Of a stretch of DNA of 56,676 nucleotides, positions 26,472-36,451 are shown piece after piece (the stretch's first letter is position 1; the number at the start of each line of letters is the position of its first letter). The notes under the pieces were generated by a model. It did not search any database and was not told the origin of the DNA. It saw only the letters and a list, made by a program, of their open reading frames with translations. The position numbers were made by a program, and so were the translations under genes. Source of the DNA: Gammaproteobacteria bacterium (lineage in GTDB: Bacteria; Pseudomonadota; Gammaproteobacteria; Pseudomonadales; Pseudohongiellaceae); assembly GCA_012960305.1 (NCBI GenBank), contig DUBM01000019.1, positions 1-56,676 of the forward strand. The letters run 5' to 3'.

Positions 26472-26966
26472 TTAGTAGTCGATAGCAGTAATGTAATAAA
26501 CCTTTGAGCCAGTAGGGGATTCAATCTCTACTTCATCATCGATTTTTCTTCCTAATAAGGCCTTACCCATAGGTGAGTCCATGCTTATGTATGAAGAATG
26601 AGGATTTATCTCGTCAGGTCCTACGAGACGATATCGGTAAGGCTTTCCTTCTTCATCCTCCAGCGATATGTACGCTGCGAAATACACCTTAGTTAGATCA
26701 TCCGGTGGTTTAGAAACTACGGTCATTTCTTCCAGTCGATTCCCTAGGTAGCGCACTCGCCGATCTATCTCTCGCAGCCGCTTTTTCCCATAGATATATT
26801 CAGCATTTTCTGAGCGGTCGCCAAGTGCTGCAGCTTCGGAAACCGATTTAGTCACAATTGGTCGTTCAACTTTCCAAAGTTGATGGAGTTCTGCTTTTAG
26901 AGTCTTTTCACCCTCAGCGGTAATGTATTTGGAGCCGGCCTTCTGTGGCGGGCGATATCTAATCAT
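26472..26966 (-). CDS. greB: Transcription elongation factor GreB
   Basis: The 164-residue protein has the Gre architecture: an N-terminal coiled coil with LWKVERPIVTKSVSEAAALGDRSENAEYIYGKKRLREID, carrying the acidic tip residues D and E in GDRSENAEY, and a C-terminal FKBP-like domain (ISMDSPMGKALLGRKIDDEVEI). It rescues backtracked RNA polymerase by stimulating transcript cleavage. The length fits GreB (about 158-165). The gene sits nine bases after dinB and 17 bp before the GlxA-type regulator. Confidence 0.92.
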   Translation of the reverse strand: MIRYRPPQKAGSKYITAEGEKTLKAELHQLWKVERPIVTKSVSEAAALGDRSENAEYIYGKKRLREIDRRVRYLGNRLEEMTVVSKPPDDLTKVYFAAYISLEDEEGKPYRYRLVGPDEINPHSSYISMDSPMGKALLGRKIDDEVEIESPTGSKVYYITAIDY

Positions 26967-26975
26967 ACCTAGCCA

Positions 26976-28172
26976 TTAGTCCAATATCAGCTTCAATTGG
27001 TCAGCGTCACCATTATCTATATTTTTTTTCGAGATCGTAGCTTGGTTTTGGTCCGTTAATTCATCTCTGTTTTCAATCGAGTGAGCTGAGCTCCGGCTGA
27101 TTGTCTCAGTAACGTTCGATGTGTTTCCGACAAATTGTTCTTCATTTAAAGGGAACACTTTAACGCCAAGCCCTAGTAACCTGACTGGTTTATTTCCTCG
27201 GGAAAACCCTTTGCTACATAACTCTGAGTAGTTATCTGTAACGGTTTGACTCGATACCATTTCCACTGTTGTTTGCACGAAATCATGGAATTTAATTTTT
27301 ATAAATTGCTTTCTGATTTTATATCTCCCTTTCAGCTTGTTTAGTCTTTTTGCTAATTGAATTTCAAGATACGGTAGTTCTTCCAAGCAGCGCTTCAGAT
27401 TGGGCAGATCACTTGAGTAGGTGTTTTCAATACTCACGGATTTTCTAATTCGGTCGGTTTTTACTGGGCGATTATCTATACCACGACTTAAGTTGTTAAG
27501 TCTCTTGCCAAAACTGCCAAAGTACTTAGTTAATTGAGTTTCATCTAATTTTCTCAAATCACCGCAGGTATTAATACCCAAGCGTTTCATTTTGCTAGCT
27601 GTTACGTTTCCGACTCCATGTAATTTTTTCACTGGCAATGCTTCAACAAAGGCATCCACTCGATCTGGTGTGACCACAAATACCCCGTCCGGTTTATTCC
27701 AGTCACTAGCTATCTTGGCAAGAAACTTATTTGGAGCGATACCAGCAGAAATGGTGATATTTACATTTTCTTTTACTTCTGCCCGAATGGCTTCTGCTAT
27801 CCGCGTAGCACTTCCTTCAAAATGCTTAGAATCGCTGACATCTAGGTATGCTTCATCAAGTGATAAGGGCTCGATCAATTTAGTATAGCGACGAAATACT
27901 TCGTGTATCTGTGCCGAGGCTTCGTGATACTTTTCCATATCGGGTCGAATAATGATGAGGTCTGGACAACGCTTTCTGGCGGTGGCTGATGCCATGGCCG
28001 AGTGAATGCCAAATTCTCTGGCTTCATAGTTGCAAGTAGCAACTACTCCTCGATGGTTTGGAGAGCCTCCTACAGCGATGGGTTTACCTAACAAATGAGG
28101 ATTATCACGCACTTCGATGGAAGCATAGAAGCAGTCGCAATCACAATGAATAATTTTGCGAGAAGGTTGCAT
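26976..28172 (-). CDS. dinB: DNA polymerase IV (Y family)
   Basis: The 398-residue translesion polymerase has IIHCDCDCFYASIE with the first catalytic aspartates, YEAREFGI and the PLSLDEAYLDVS motif with the catalytic D-E pair. Helix-hairpin-helix segments and a little-finger domain follow. A low-complexity stretch precedes the C-terminal end QLKLILD, a plausible sliding-clamp-binding motif. It synthesises across damaged or misaligned templates with low fidelity. I found no LexA-like box in the 108 bp upstream, so SOS control is not evident. It heads the dinB-greB-regulator run. Confidence 0.93.
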   Translation of the reverse strand: MQPSRKIIHCDCDCFYASIEVRDNPHLLGKPIAVGGSPNHRGVVATCNYEAREFGIHSAMASATARKRCPDLIIIRPDMEKYHEASAQIHEVFRRYTKLIEPLSLDEAYLDVSDSKHFEGSATRIAEAIRAEVKENVNITISAGIAPNKFLAKIASDWNKPDGVFVVTPDRVDAFVEALPVKKLHGVGNVTASKMKRLGINTCGDLRKLDETQLTKYFGSFGKRLNNLSRGIDNRPVKTDRIRKSVSIENTYSSDLPNLKRCLEELPYLEIQLAKRLNKLKGRYKIRKQFIKIKFHDFVQTTVEMVSSQTVTDNYSELCSKGFSRGNKPVRLLGLGVKVFPLNEEQFVGNTSNVTETISRSSAHSIENRDELTDQNQATISKKNIDNGDADQLKLILD

Positions 28173-28280
28173 CTATATCTCTTCAGGTTAGAAAGTAAAT
28201 CAAATTATCTCAGCCCTTAGTTTATGTAAACGATTACCCGGAAGCGACAAGTTTCAGAGGAAATTTAACCACTAAGGATT

Positions 28281-29369
28281 CTAGCCGTTTTTTTCCTCGA
28301 ATCCTTGCATGAAATTTACCAGGGCTTCACAGCCGGCCATTGGCATGGCGTTGTAGATTGAGGCTCGGGCTCCACCAACGGCACGGTGTCCCTTTAATGC
28401 ATAGAGGCTGTTCGTCTCTGCTTGTTCCAAGAAGTTGTCCAGTAAGTCTTCACTGGCGAGATTGAATGTGACATTCATTATCGAGCGATGAGCCGGCTTT
28501 GCCGTACCGAAGTAGAAGTCGGTGCTGTCAATGTAGTCATAGATCAGTTTGGCCTTGGCTTCATTTTTTTCTTCCATCTTCTCGACACCACCGTTGTCTG
28601 CAAGCCATTCCATTACTAAAGACATCATGTAGATGGCGAAGGTATTATTGGTGTTGGCTAGTGAATGCTGTTCAGCATAGGTCTTATAATTCAGTAGTCC
28701 TGGGGTTTCGGGAAGTGCGTACTCTAGGAGATCTTCTCGAATTATAACCACGGCGAGTCCGGCTGGTCCTAAGTTTTTTTGAAGACCGGCAAAGATAATG
28801 CCAAACTGACTGATATCTATCTTGCGAGACATAAACTCGGAGGTCATGTCCGCGATTAAGGGAATCTCACCTGTATTGGGAAATGAATTCCAACGGGTAC
28901 CATACAAAGTATTATTACTGACTATGTGGACATATGAGCTTTCCGGGTCTAGCGTTAACGAGTCAAAGTCAGGAATATAATTGAAATTGCTATCCCCGCT
29001 GCTGGCTATATCGAGCGCAATGCCATAACGACTAGCTTCCTTGCTGGCTTTCACCGCCCAAGTGCCAGTGAGTATGAAAGAAGCCTTACGAGCTGGGTTG
29101 CGATTAATAATATTTAGAGGTATCGCAGAGAACTGCATCTGAGCGCCGCCATGGACGTATAGAATTTTATAGTTGCTTGGTATATTCGCTAGTTCGCTAA
29201 GCATTGCGTCGGTGCGATTGATAATCTCGTCGAATTCCTTGGAACGGTGGCTTATTTCAATTACCGATGCACCCATATTTTTGTAATCAAGGAATTCCGC
29301 CTGTGCTTTCTCCATCACATCGATAGGGAGCATTGCCGGTCCAGCGCCAAAATTAAAAACACGTGTCAT
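28281..29369 (-). CDS. serC: Phosphoserine aminotransferase
   Basis: The 362-residue PLP enzyme starts MTRVFNFGAGPAMLPIDVM, as SerC proteins do. The PLP lysine is in FAGLQKNLGPAGL, and HRAVGGARASIYNAMP is the conserved C-terminal segment. It transaminates 3-phosphohydroxypyruvate to 3-phosphoserine, and also acts in pyridoxal phosphate synthesis. It lies 106 bp downstream of serA on the same strand, so the two neighbouring steps of serine synthesis are together. The common neighbour set pheA-hisC-tyrA is absent here. Confidence 0.95.
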   Translation of the reverse strand: MTRVFNFGAGPAMLPIDVMEKAQAEFLDYKNMGASVIEISHRSKEFDEIINRTDAMLSELANIPSNYKILYVHGGAQMQFSAIPLNIINRNPARKASFILTGTWAVKASKEASRYGIALDIASSGDSNFNYIPDFDSLTLDPESSYVHIVSNNTLYGTRWNSFPNTGEIPLIADMTSEFMSRKIDISQFGIIFAGLQKNLGPAGLAVVIIREDLLEYALPETPGLLNYKTYAEQHSLANTNNTFAIYMMSLVMEWLADNGGVEKMEEKNEAKAKLIYDYIDSTDFYFGTAKPAHRSIMNVTFNLASEDLLDNFLEQAETNSLYALKGHRAVGGARASIYNAMPMAGCEALVNFMQGFEEKNG

Positions 29370-29475
29370 AGTAAATATTCCAATCGAAATGTTGTTAAAT
29401 CGAATTTGGTGTAGTTGTGTCCTTTGGCATAACTCACTGAGTCAAAATGTAGTTTGATCACAGGGAGTGGCCACT

Positions 29476-30657
29476 CTAAAGAAGAGTCACTTTAACTACG
29501 TTTTCTATTTCTGCGATAGTAGCCAGTGCTGATTCTGAAGGCGCGCTTTCCAAATCAATGAGATTGTAAGCTATGTCATCGCGGCTTTTGTTTAACATGT
29601 CTAAAACGTTTATGTTTTGATCAGCTAAGACTGACAGTATCTGACCCAAGATTTTCGGTACGTTTCTATTGCTGATGGCCAATCGAGTGCCTTTTTTAGC
29701 ATTTCCTACTCGGTCAAGGGAGAGATTGGGAAAGTTGACTGAATTCTTAATATTGCCATTTTCGAGAAAATCCATTAGTTGATCTGCAGCCATTACGGCA
29801 CAATTTTCCTCGGCCTCGCGAGTACTGGCTCCAATATGTGGCATGGAAATAACGTTTTCACGATCCATTAACTCGGGTCGAGGGAAGTCGCTGATATATT
29901 TTCCCAATTTTCCTGAGTCTAAAGCAACTACTAAGGCGGTAGAGTCGACAATTTCATCACGGGCAAAATTTAGTAGACAAGTACCTACCCTCATACTGGC
30001 GAAAATTTCACTATTAATTAAATCTCGCGTTGAATTCAATACCGGTAAATGTAGCGAAATAAAATCGGCCGTTGCTACCAATGAAGAAATATTCTCAATT
30101 CTTTTTACCTGGCTGGGTAGGCGCCAAGCTGCCTCTACGGAAAGAGCTGGATCGTAGCCCTGGACTTTCATGCCCAGATTAATGGCCATTTCCGCGACCA
30201 TTGAGCCAATTGCGCCGAGGCCGATGACTGCCAGTGTTTTTCCTGCAATTTCACTCCCTTTGAAACGTTTTTTCTCCTGCTCCATGAGCTTAGAGAGTTC
30301 GCCATAGTCAGAACTATTGCTTTGAGAGCTGGCGAAACTAATTCCTGGAACAATTCCTCGTGAAGCCAGTAACAGGCCGCAAAGTACTAACTCTTTGACG
30401 GCGTTGGCGTTGGCGCCAGGAGTGTTGAAGACTACGACACCATGTTCCGTGCAATCAGCTACGGGCACATTATTTGTGCCAGCGCCGGCTCTTGCGACCG
30501 CTTTGATTCCATCACTTAACTCATCAGGGCTCAATTTATGACTACGAAGCAATATAGCTTCGGCACCATTAATTTCTGCGCCAATTTCATAAGACCGTTC
30601 CGGAAAACGTTCGAGACCTTTCTCTGATAATTGGTTAAAAGTTTGTATCCTATACAT
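29476..30657 (-). CDS. serA: D-3-phosphoglycerate dehydrogenase with ACT domain
   Basis: The 393-residue NAD-dependent dehydrogenase has the nucleotide site GLGAIGSMVA, the catalytic R in NFARDEIVD and H in MPHIGASTREAEENCA. A C-terminal ACT domain (about 320-393) includes VLADQNINVLDMLNKSRDDIAYNLIDLE, which usually senses serine. It makes 3-phosphohydroxypyruvate for SerC, encoded just downstream. The length corresponds to the shorter, single-ACT form, not the 410-residue E. coli type. The divergent gene is a LACTB2-like hydrolase 293 bp away. Confidence 0.94.
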   Translation of the reverse strand: MYRIQTFNQLSEKGLERFPERSYEIGAEINGAEAILLRSHKLSPDELSDGIKAVARAGAGTNNVPVADCTEHGVVVFNTPGANANAVKELVLCGLLLASRGIVPGISFASSQSNSSDYGELSKLMEQEKKRFKGSEIAGKTLAVIGLGAIGSMVAEMAINLGMKVQGYDPALSVEAAWRLPSQVKRIENISSLVATADFISLHLPVLNSTRDLINSEIFASMRVGTCLLNFARDEIVDSTALVVALDSGKLGKYISDFPRPELMDRENVISMPHIGASTREAEENCAVMAADQLMDFLENGNIKNSVNFPNLSLDRVGNAKKGTRLAISNRNVPKILGQILSVLADQNINVLDMLNKSRDDIAYNLIDLESAPSESALATIAEIENVVKVTLL

Positions 30658-30950
30658 ACTTCAGATCCTACTTGTTAGCTAATGTCACAGCCCTAGAGAT
30701 TTGCGAGCGAAGGGCTGCAAATATTATTACTTGGTTAGATAACATCTATTGTGTACCCGCGTACCTATTGATTGTCTTTATGTATTCCTATTGCTTGTCG
30801 TCAAGGACATCATTTGTGCGGGAAATCGGGAAATTTTAAAGCGGGCAATTATGTCGTGAATTGGAGAGAAATTCCAGTGGCTTTTTCAGAAGATTGTTTG
30901 GTTAAATACTTCCGCAAGGTATGATTGGTTTTTATCATGGAGTAGTCAGA

Positions 30951-31793
30951 ATGTCTGAGTTTGAACCTGGAGTTGCCACCGTAGTTGGTGATACTCAAGT
31001 GCCAGTTAATCGTATTCTTGGTCGCAATCCGGGTCCTATGACTGGACCGGGCACAAATAGCTATCTTATTGGTTCCAATCGACTCTGTTTACTCGACCCA
31101 GGTCCGAAAGATGAAGCTCAGTTCGAAAGTTTTATCTCTGCGATTGGAGATCGTCAACTTGAATTTATACTTCTTACCCATGCCCATGGTGATCATTCCC
31201 CCGGAGCGGCTAGATTGAAGGAAGCAACCGGAGCTAAGTTGGTCGGATTACCGGTACCTCAGAGTACTGGCCAGGATAAGAATTTTAGTCCAGATGGTGA
31301 ATGGAAAGACAATGATGTCGTGGATTGTGATGAATATAGAGTCAGATTGATCCACACTCCGGGTCATGTCTCTAATCACATTTGCTACTTCTTGGAGGAG
31401 GAGCAAATGTTGTTTACCGGAGATCATGTTTTGCAGGGAACAACATCGGTCATTTTACCTCCGGACGGAAATATGGGTGATTACCTTGACGCACTGCGTA
31501 GATTGCAGACTATGGATATCCGTTATTTCGCTCCTGGTCACGGTGGGCTCATGGAAGACCCCCAGGGTGAGTTGGAATCACTCATTGCTCATAGATTAAG
31601 AAGAGAGGCCAAGGTGATCGCGGGACTGGAGAAACTTGGCAGCTGTGACGTCAGTGTTTTGGTTATAGACGTCTATGATGATGTTGCTAAGCATTTGATT
31701 CCTTGGGCCAAAAAAACATTACTCGCACATCTCATCAAATTGCAACGAGATGGTCGGGTAGTCTTGCTTAATGATTGCTGGGAACTCGTTTAG
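30951..31793 (+). CDS. LACTB2-like metallo-beta-lactamase hydrolase
   Basis: The 280-residue cytosolic MBL protein has PGTNSYLIG at the start and LTHAHGDHSPGAARL with the zinc ligands. HTPGHVSNH, FTGDHVLQGT and a C-terminal winged-helix-like segment also fit the LACTB2/RNase-like group. The exact substrate is unknown. I chose the ATG at 30951 because GGAG lies eight bases upstream. An earlier ATG at 30921 would add ten residues. The GIY-YIG gene follows five bases after the stop, so they share a transcript. A direct CGGGAAAT repeat (30819-30834) lies in the upstream gap. Confidence 0.85.
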   Translation: MSEFEPGVATVVGDTQVPVNRILGRNPGPMTGPGTNSYLIGSNRLCLLDPGPKDEAQFESFISAIGDRQLEFILLTHAHGDHSPGAARLKEATGAKLVGLPVPQSTGQDKNFSPDGEWKDNDVVDCDEYRVRLIHTPGHVSNHICYFLEEEQMLFTGDHVLQGTTSVILPPDGNMGDYLDALRRLQTMDIRYFAPGHGGLMEDPQGELESLIAHRLRREAKVIAGLEKLGSCDVSVLVIDVYDDVAKHLIPWAKKTLLAHLIKLQRDGRVVLLNDCWELV

Positions 31794-31798
31794 TAGCG

Positions 31799-32092
31799 AT
31801 GAATGCTGTTGAAAAGCGATGGTATCTCTACATGGTCCGTAGCGGGGACGGTAGTCTCTATACTGGCATAACCTTAGATGTTTCACGTCGGTTTGATGAG
31901 CACCGAAGTTTAGGCGGAGCGAAGTATAAAGGAGCTAAAAGTTTAAGAGGTAAAGAGCCTCTAAGTTTGGTGTTCCAGCAATTTGTGGGTAATAGATCCA
32001 GGGCATCGCAGTTTGAATACAAGGTTAAGAAACTTAGAAGAATAGAAAAAGAAGCTCTCGTGGGTAAGACTCTAGCGCTCGAATCTTTGTGA
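31799..32092 (+). CDS. GIY-YIG domain protein (UPF0213-like)
   Basis: The 97-residue protein is essentially one GIY-YIG domain: YLYMVRSGDGSLYTGITLD carries the GIY...YIG equivalents, and RRFDEHRS and KLRRIEKEALV follow. Stand-alone short members of this family have uncertain roles and some act as structure-specific nucleases. I chose the ATG at 31799, five bases after the LACTB2-like gene. An upstream ATG at 31775 would overlap that gene and lengthen the N-terminus beyond the family norm. Confidence 0.87.
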   Translation: MNAVEKRWYLYMVRSGDGSLYTGITLDVSRRFDEHRSLGGAKYKGAKSLRGKEPLSLVFQQFVGNRSRASQFEYKVKKLRRIEKEALVGKTLALESL

Positions 32093-32385
32093 ATGTTTCC
32101 TTGAGAAGTGTAGATTCTGCAAAACTCTTAAAAGAAATTGAGAGGCTTCCAATTGGCATCAGCAGCTGTTTATTGGGAGAAAAAATTCGCTGTAACGGGA
32201 ATCACGAGTTTAATGCCTATACCACTGAGTCGATATTTCGAATTTAAATCATTTTGCTCAGAGCTGGAGTTTGGCTTGGGCGTGCCGCGAACGCCTATTT
32301 ATCTCGCGCAAAAAAAATACTGAAGATCCTTGCTGTGTGTCTATCGCCGACGAATTTAGCTTGACAGAATTCTTGTAAGCAGAAG

Positions 32386-33867
32386 CTAAACAGCAATTTC
32401 CGCGGCTTGCTCGGGGGCAGGGGCAATCTTAAAATTCATAAAGCCATAGATAACGGCAATAACAGGACAGATAAGATTAAAGAAGCAGTAGGGAAGATAG
32501 GCAAATGTTGCCACACCTAGAGTGCTGCTCATGTAGGCACCGCAAGTATTCCAGGGGACTAAAGGTGAGGTAATTGTTCCTGCATCTTCGAGAGTTCGTG
32601 ATAAATTTTTCATATCTAGATTGCGATTCTCGTACTCTAATTTGTACATACGGCCCGGTAGCACCACAGAGATATATTGATCGGAGGTGATAATGTTTGC
32701 GCCGATACAAGTAGCAACTGTGGTCGCTATTAAGCTTCCAGTACTATGAACGAAAGACAATGCGTAGCTCACCAAGCATCGTAAGAGGCCAGTGTGATCC
32801 ATTACGGCACCAAATATCATGGCGCACAGAATCAACCATACCGTATTAAGCATAGAGCTCATCCCACCTCGAGTCATCAAATCGTCTAAAGTTTCATTGC
32901 CACTATATAAGGCGAAACCATCGAAGAGAGTTGTCCAAACCCCTTTAAAGAGTCCGAGAAAAGCATTAGGAGTGTCACCAGCTAACGCCATAATTACTGG
33001 TCGTTGGAATAAGAGTGCGAGAATTACCGCCAACATCGCGCCAGTTAAAATAGTTGGCACCGGAGGAAGTTTTTTATTCGCCATTACTAATAAGACAATG
33101 ACAGGAAGCAACATCAGAGGTCCTAGAACGAAATTGTCGCTTAGTAACTCCATGGTTATTGCAAGATCTTCAGCGCTGTTATTTGAATTGATATTAAGGC
33201 CAAGTAGAGCGTAAAGAATTAAGGCGATAATAATTGCAGGAGTAGTGGTCCACACCATATGACCGATGTGTGAAAATAAATCTGTACCGGCAACAGCAGG
33301 AGCTAGATTAGTAGTTTCAGACAGAGGAGACATCTTGTCGCCGAAGTAAGCGCCGGAGATTATGGCGCCGGCGGTAATTTCCAGTGACAATCCTAATCCA
33401 GCTGCACCACCAATAAGTGCTATACCAATGGTGCCAGCAACAGTCCAAGAACTACCGATGCTAAGTGCAATCAAACCACAAATTAAGCAACTAGCTGCGT
33501 AGAAAATGCTGGGATCTAGGATTAGTAGACTATAATAAATCATCGTAGGTACAGTGCCAGCCATGATCCAGCTGCCAATCAAAACCCCGACACTAAATAA
33601 AATAAGAATTGGTTTAATGGCCACAGTGATTCCAGAAACAATACTTGCTTCAGTTTGCTCCCAAGTTTGACCATTGAGATATCCAATAAATGCTGCCACC
33701 GCGGCACCCATGCACAGAGCGATTTGATTGGGGCCGGAGCTGGCGTCCTCGCCGAACAGATACACTGAGAACGAGAGCAAAGAAATCAACACAACTACTG
33801 GGATAAGTGCGTGTAGTACCGGAGGTGCAAAAGCTTCCTCTGGTGCGTTTTTTTCAGTTATTTCCAT
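32386..33867 (-). CDS. nhaC: NhaC-type Na+/H+ antiporter
   Basis: The 493-residue polytopic protein has about 11-12 membrane helices and the NhaC family segment GAIISGAYFGDKMSPLSETTNL, along with late motifs such as GANIITSDQYISVVLPGRM and SPLVPWNTCGAYMSSTLGV. It is expected to exchange sodium for protons at the inner membrane and fits a sodium-rich habitat. It is convergent with the GIY-YIG gene (293 bp gap without a convincing gene) and divergent from proA. Confidence 0.92.
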   Translation of the reverse strand: MEITEKNAPEEAFAPPVLHALIPVVVLISLLSFSVYLFGEDASSGPNQIALCMGAAVAAFIGYLNGQTWEQTEASIVSGITVAIKPILILFSVGVLIGSWIMAGTVPTMIYYSLLILDPSIFYAASCLICGLIALSIGSSWTVAGTIGIALIGGAAGLGLSLEITAGAIISGAYFGDKMSPLSETTNLAPAVAGTDLFSHIGHMVWTTTPAIIIALILYALLGLNINSNNSAEDLAITMELLSDNFVLGPLMLLPVIVLLVMANKKLPPVPTILTGAMLAVILALLFQRPVIMALAGDTPNAFLGLFKGVWTTLFDGFALYSGNETLDDLMTRGGMSSMLNTVWLILCAMIFGAVMDHTGLLRCLVSYALSFVHSTGSLIATTVATCIGANIITSDQYISVVLPGRMYKLEYENRNLDMKNLSRTLEDAGTITSPLVPWNTCGAYMSSTLGVATFAYLPYCFFNLICPVIAVIYGFMNFKIAPAPEQAAEIAV

Positions 33868-33953
33868 AATTTAGGCCTTGATCGATGGATTGAAGCATAA
33901 AGGCATTGTCTGCCCGATGTCTATTGGTAGCCTTGTTTGAGGACGATTTAAGG

Positions 33954-34079
33954 TATAATCGGCCTTTAGCCGAGTCTTCGGGATGATATTTAACGATAAA
34001 AATCCCTACCGTGCAGCCGGTGCTGCATAAAAGTTGATACTGAATTAGGCTCCAAGTCGTTACGAAAGACGGAATATCC
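33954..34079 (+). promoter_or_regulatory. proA leader with alternative hairpins
   Basis: A perfect TATAAT is at 33954-33959. Directly after it CGGC (33960-33963) can pair with GCCG (33969-33972). CCGA (33970-33973) can pair with TCGG (33978-33981). The two stems share bases and exclude each other. A third stem, TGCAGC (34012-34017) with GCTGCA (34022-34027), has a four-base loop. No good -35 at 17 bp was found. The proA ATG follows at 34080. An attenuation-type leader is possible but unproven. Confidence 0.35.
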
Positions 34080-35339
34080 ATGTTAGATATAAATAGCTAC
34101 ATGCTTGAACTAGGTTCTCAAGCTCGAGCAGCTTCACGAGAAATAGCTCGCGCCACTACAGCAGAAAAAAACGCGGTATTGCTAAATATTTCTCATGCGC
34201 TTGATGCCCACCGCCCTGAGCTGATAGCTGCTAACAAACTAGATATCGAAGTTGGTGCTGCCAAAGGTTTGGATGCGGCAATGATGGATCGCCTGGAACT
34301 AACCGATGCTCATATCGACACAATGGTTGAAGGCCTGCGTCAAGTCGCAGCACTTGATGACCCGGTTGGAGCAGTAACTGACCTGAAGTCGCGTCCCAGC
34401 GGCATTCGGGTTGGAAAGATGCGGGTACCCTTGGGAGTAATCGGGATCATTTATGAGTCCCGTCCTAATGTAACCTGCGAAGCTGCTAGCCTTTGTCTTA
34501 AGTCAGGCAATGCAACTATTCTCCGTGGCGGGTCTGAAGCGATTCATTCCAATCAGGCGATCGCTGAATGTATCGCCACTGGTTTGGAACAAGGTGGCTT
34601 AAGTCGACATGTGATTCAGGTATTAGATCGAGCCGATCGTGAAGCTGTAGGTAAATTAATCACCATGCCTGAGTTTGTCGATGTGATTATACCTCGCGGA
34701 GGTAAGGGTCTGATTGAACGAATAAGTGCCGATGCCAAAGTACCTGTGATCAAACATCTCGACGGGAATTGCCATATTTATATCGATGATAGCGCCGATC
34801 TTGATAAGGCATTTACGGTTACAGTAAATGCTAAAACACAGCGTATCGGAACCTGTTGTACCTTGGAATCGCTTTTAATTAACGCAGCAATCGCACAAGA
34901 AATATTGCCACGACTTTCAAAAGCGCTGAATGCTGAGAAAGTTGAATTACGTGGTTGTGAAAAAACAGAAGAACTAGTGCCCGGAATTATCAGGGCGACA
35001 GAGGAGGACTGGGAAACGGAATACCTAGCGCCAATTCTTTCAATCAAAATAATCAACGATTTGGACGAGGCCATAGCCCATATTAATAAGTATAGCTCCC
35101 AGCATACCGAATCAATAATTACTGAAGATCATAGTCATGCGCAGAAATTCTTAAGAGAAGTCGATTCAAGCTCAGTAATGGTAAATGCATCGACAAGATT
35201 TGCTGATGGTTTTGAATATGGACTTGGAGCAGAAATCGGAATTTCCACCGATAAACTTCATGCTCGAGGTCCAGTCGGCCTGGAAGGCCTTACTTCGCAA
35301 AAATACATAGTTTTGGGGGATGGCCATATTAGGCAATGA
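34080..35339 (+). CDS. proA: Gamma-glutamyl phosphate reductase
   Basis: The 419-residue NADPH-dependent enzyme converts L-glutamyl 5-phosphate to glutamate 5-semialdehyde in proline synthesis. Family segments are [37 protein letters not shown], and [12 protein letters not shown] with the catalytic cysteine. [17 protein letters not shown] is close to the C-terminus. The length is normal. Its last bases overlap the nadD ATG by four bases (ATGA), so translation is coupled. It opens the cluster that runs to lipA. Confidence 0.96.
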   Translation: MLDINSYMLELGSQARAASREIARATTAEKNAVLLNISHALDAHRPELIAANKLDIEVGAAKGLDAAMMDRLELTDAHIDTMVEGLRQVAALDDPVGAVTDLKSRPSGIRVGKMRVPLGVIGIIYESRPNVTCEAASLCLKSGNATILRGGSEAIHSNQAIAECIATGLEQGGLSRHVIQVLDRADREAVGKLITMPEFVDVIIPRGGKGLIERISADAKVPVIKHLDGNCHIYIDDSADLDKAFTVTVNAKTQRIGTCCTLESLLINAAIAQEILPRLSKALNAEKVELRGCEKTEELVPGIIRATEEDWETEYLAPILSIKIINDLDEAIAHINKYSSQHTESIITEDHSHAQKFLREVDSSSVMVNASTRFADGFEYGLGAEIGISTDKLHARGPVGLEGLTSQKYIVLGDGHIRQ

Positions 35340-35980
35340 GTTCTCGTATAGGTGTATTTGGCGGCATGTTCGATCCTGTTCACAACGGGCACTTAGAGTT
35401 AGCCCGGAGCGCAATTAAAGAGCTACAACTTGATCAGCTGCGCATGGTGCCCTGCCACCAGCCTAATCACCGACTGCAGCCCAAGAGCTCATCAACGGAG
35501 CGAGTAGCAATGTTGAAACTCGCTACTACAAAGTTTGACTCTATCATCATCGATTCCCAAGAGATCGAACGGAACGGCACTTCTTATACCGCTGCTACGC
35601 TGGCAAATCTTAAGTCAGCAAATCCTAACAGCAGTTTGGTTTTACTGGTGGGTGTGGATTCATTCAATACGCTTGCTGACTGGCATAATTGGGAATCAAT
35701 TATAGAATTGAGCCACGTGGTTGTGTTTGCTAGGGCTGGAGAAAATCTCACTTTCCCTAAAAATACTCAGAAAAATTTAAATGAATGCATAGTGAAATCG
35801 CCAGCTGAATTGTTTGGTAGCAATGCTGGTTCAATCTATCTTTTAGACGGGTTTAACTATGATGCATCATCTACAGAAGTTAGAACTCGTATTGCAGAAA
35901 GGTCAAATTTTTCTGAATTATTACCAGCAGTAGTATGTAGTTATATTGCAGACAACGAGTTGTATAACGATAAAAAATAG
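35336..35980 (+). CDS. nadD: Nicotinate-nucleotide adenylyltransferase
   Basis: The 214-residue protein has the nucleotidyltransferase signature [18 protein letters not shown] with the HxGH site, and the C-terminal [10 protein letters not shown] motif. It adenylates nicotinate mononucleotide to deamido-NAD. The four-base overlap with proA and the following rsfS gene 54 bp away match the conserved proA-nadD-rsfS order. The length is typical. Confidence 0.95.
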   Translation: MSSRIGVFGGMFDPVHNGHLELARSAIKELQLDQLRMVPCHQPNHRLQPKSSSTERVAMLKLATTKFDSIIIDSQEIERNGTSYTAATLANLKSANPNSSLVLLVGVDSFNTLADWHNWESIIELSHVVVFARAGENLTFPKNTQKNLNECIVKSPAELFGSNAGSIYLLDGFNYDASSTEVRTRIAERSNFSELLPAVVCSYIADNELYNDKK

Positions 35981-36034
35981 AATTTATAAGCGTGTTGAAC
36001 AAGAAATTTAAGTACTTAGTAGGCAAAATGTTTA

Positions 36035-36451
36035 GTGAAAAAGGTAATTGAATTGAAAAATCGTGACATATCAAGACTAGTGATTGAGGCTTTAGATGAT
36101 CTGAAAGGTGCATCTATTAAATCTATCGATGTTAGAGATTTGACTTCCATAACGGATTTTATGGTTATTACTACGGCGAGATCTAATATTCATGCCAAGG
36201 CGCTTGCCGATTCAGTAGTAAAAAAATCTAAAGAGTCGGGTCTAGAAGTTGTCGGTACGGAAGGGCGCAGTCAATCGGAATGGGTACTGGTTGATTTAGG
36301 TGATGTTGTAGTGCACATAATGACAGAGTCAATGCGCGTACTTTATAGTTTGGAGGATCTCTGGAATTTCTCGCCGTCTTCAACTATAAATTCTGAGAAT
36401 CAAGAGCTCAGTGAAGATGGCGATATAAATCTTATAGCCCCCACTTCGTGA
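36035..36451 (+). CDS. rsfS: Ribosomal silencing factor RsfS
   Basis: The 138-residue protein has the RsfS/Iojap core (VIEALDDLKGASIKSIDVRDLTSITDFMVITTA, then EGRSQSEWVLVDLGDVVVHIM). It binds uL14 on the 50S subunit and blocks subunit joining when nutrients are short. GTG at 36035 is the apparent start, with a TTG at 36053 as an alternative. An ATG just upstream is out of frame. The last bases overlap the rlmH start codon (GTGA), so the two are coupled. Confidence 0.93.
   Translation: MKKVIELKNRDISRLVIEALDDLKGASIKSIDVRDLTSITDFMVITTARSNIHAKALADSVVKKSKESGLEVVGTEGRSQSEWVLVDLGDVVVHIMTESMRVLYSLEDLWNFSPSSTINSENQELSEDGDINLIAPTS

Noticed and set aside
28173..28280. LexA box expected upstream of dinB
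   Set aside because: No CTG-N10-CAG type site could be found in the gap.
30669..30681. 13-base sequence CTTGTTAGCTAAT, also near 52710
   Set aside because: Exact 13-base matches are expected by chance many times in a window this long, so no dispersed repeat is claimed.
32138..32323. 61-codon frame after the GIY-YIG gene
   Set aside because: It needs a non-ATG start with no binding site, and the product has no protein-like pattern or known family.
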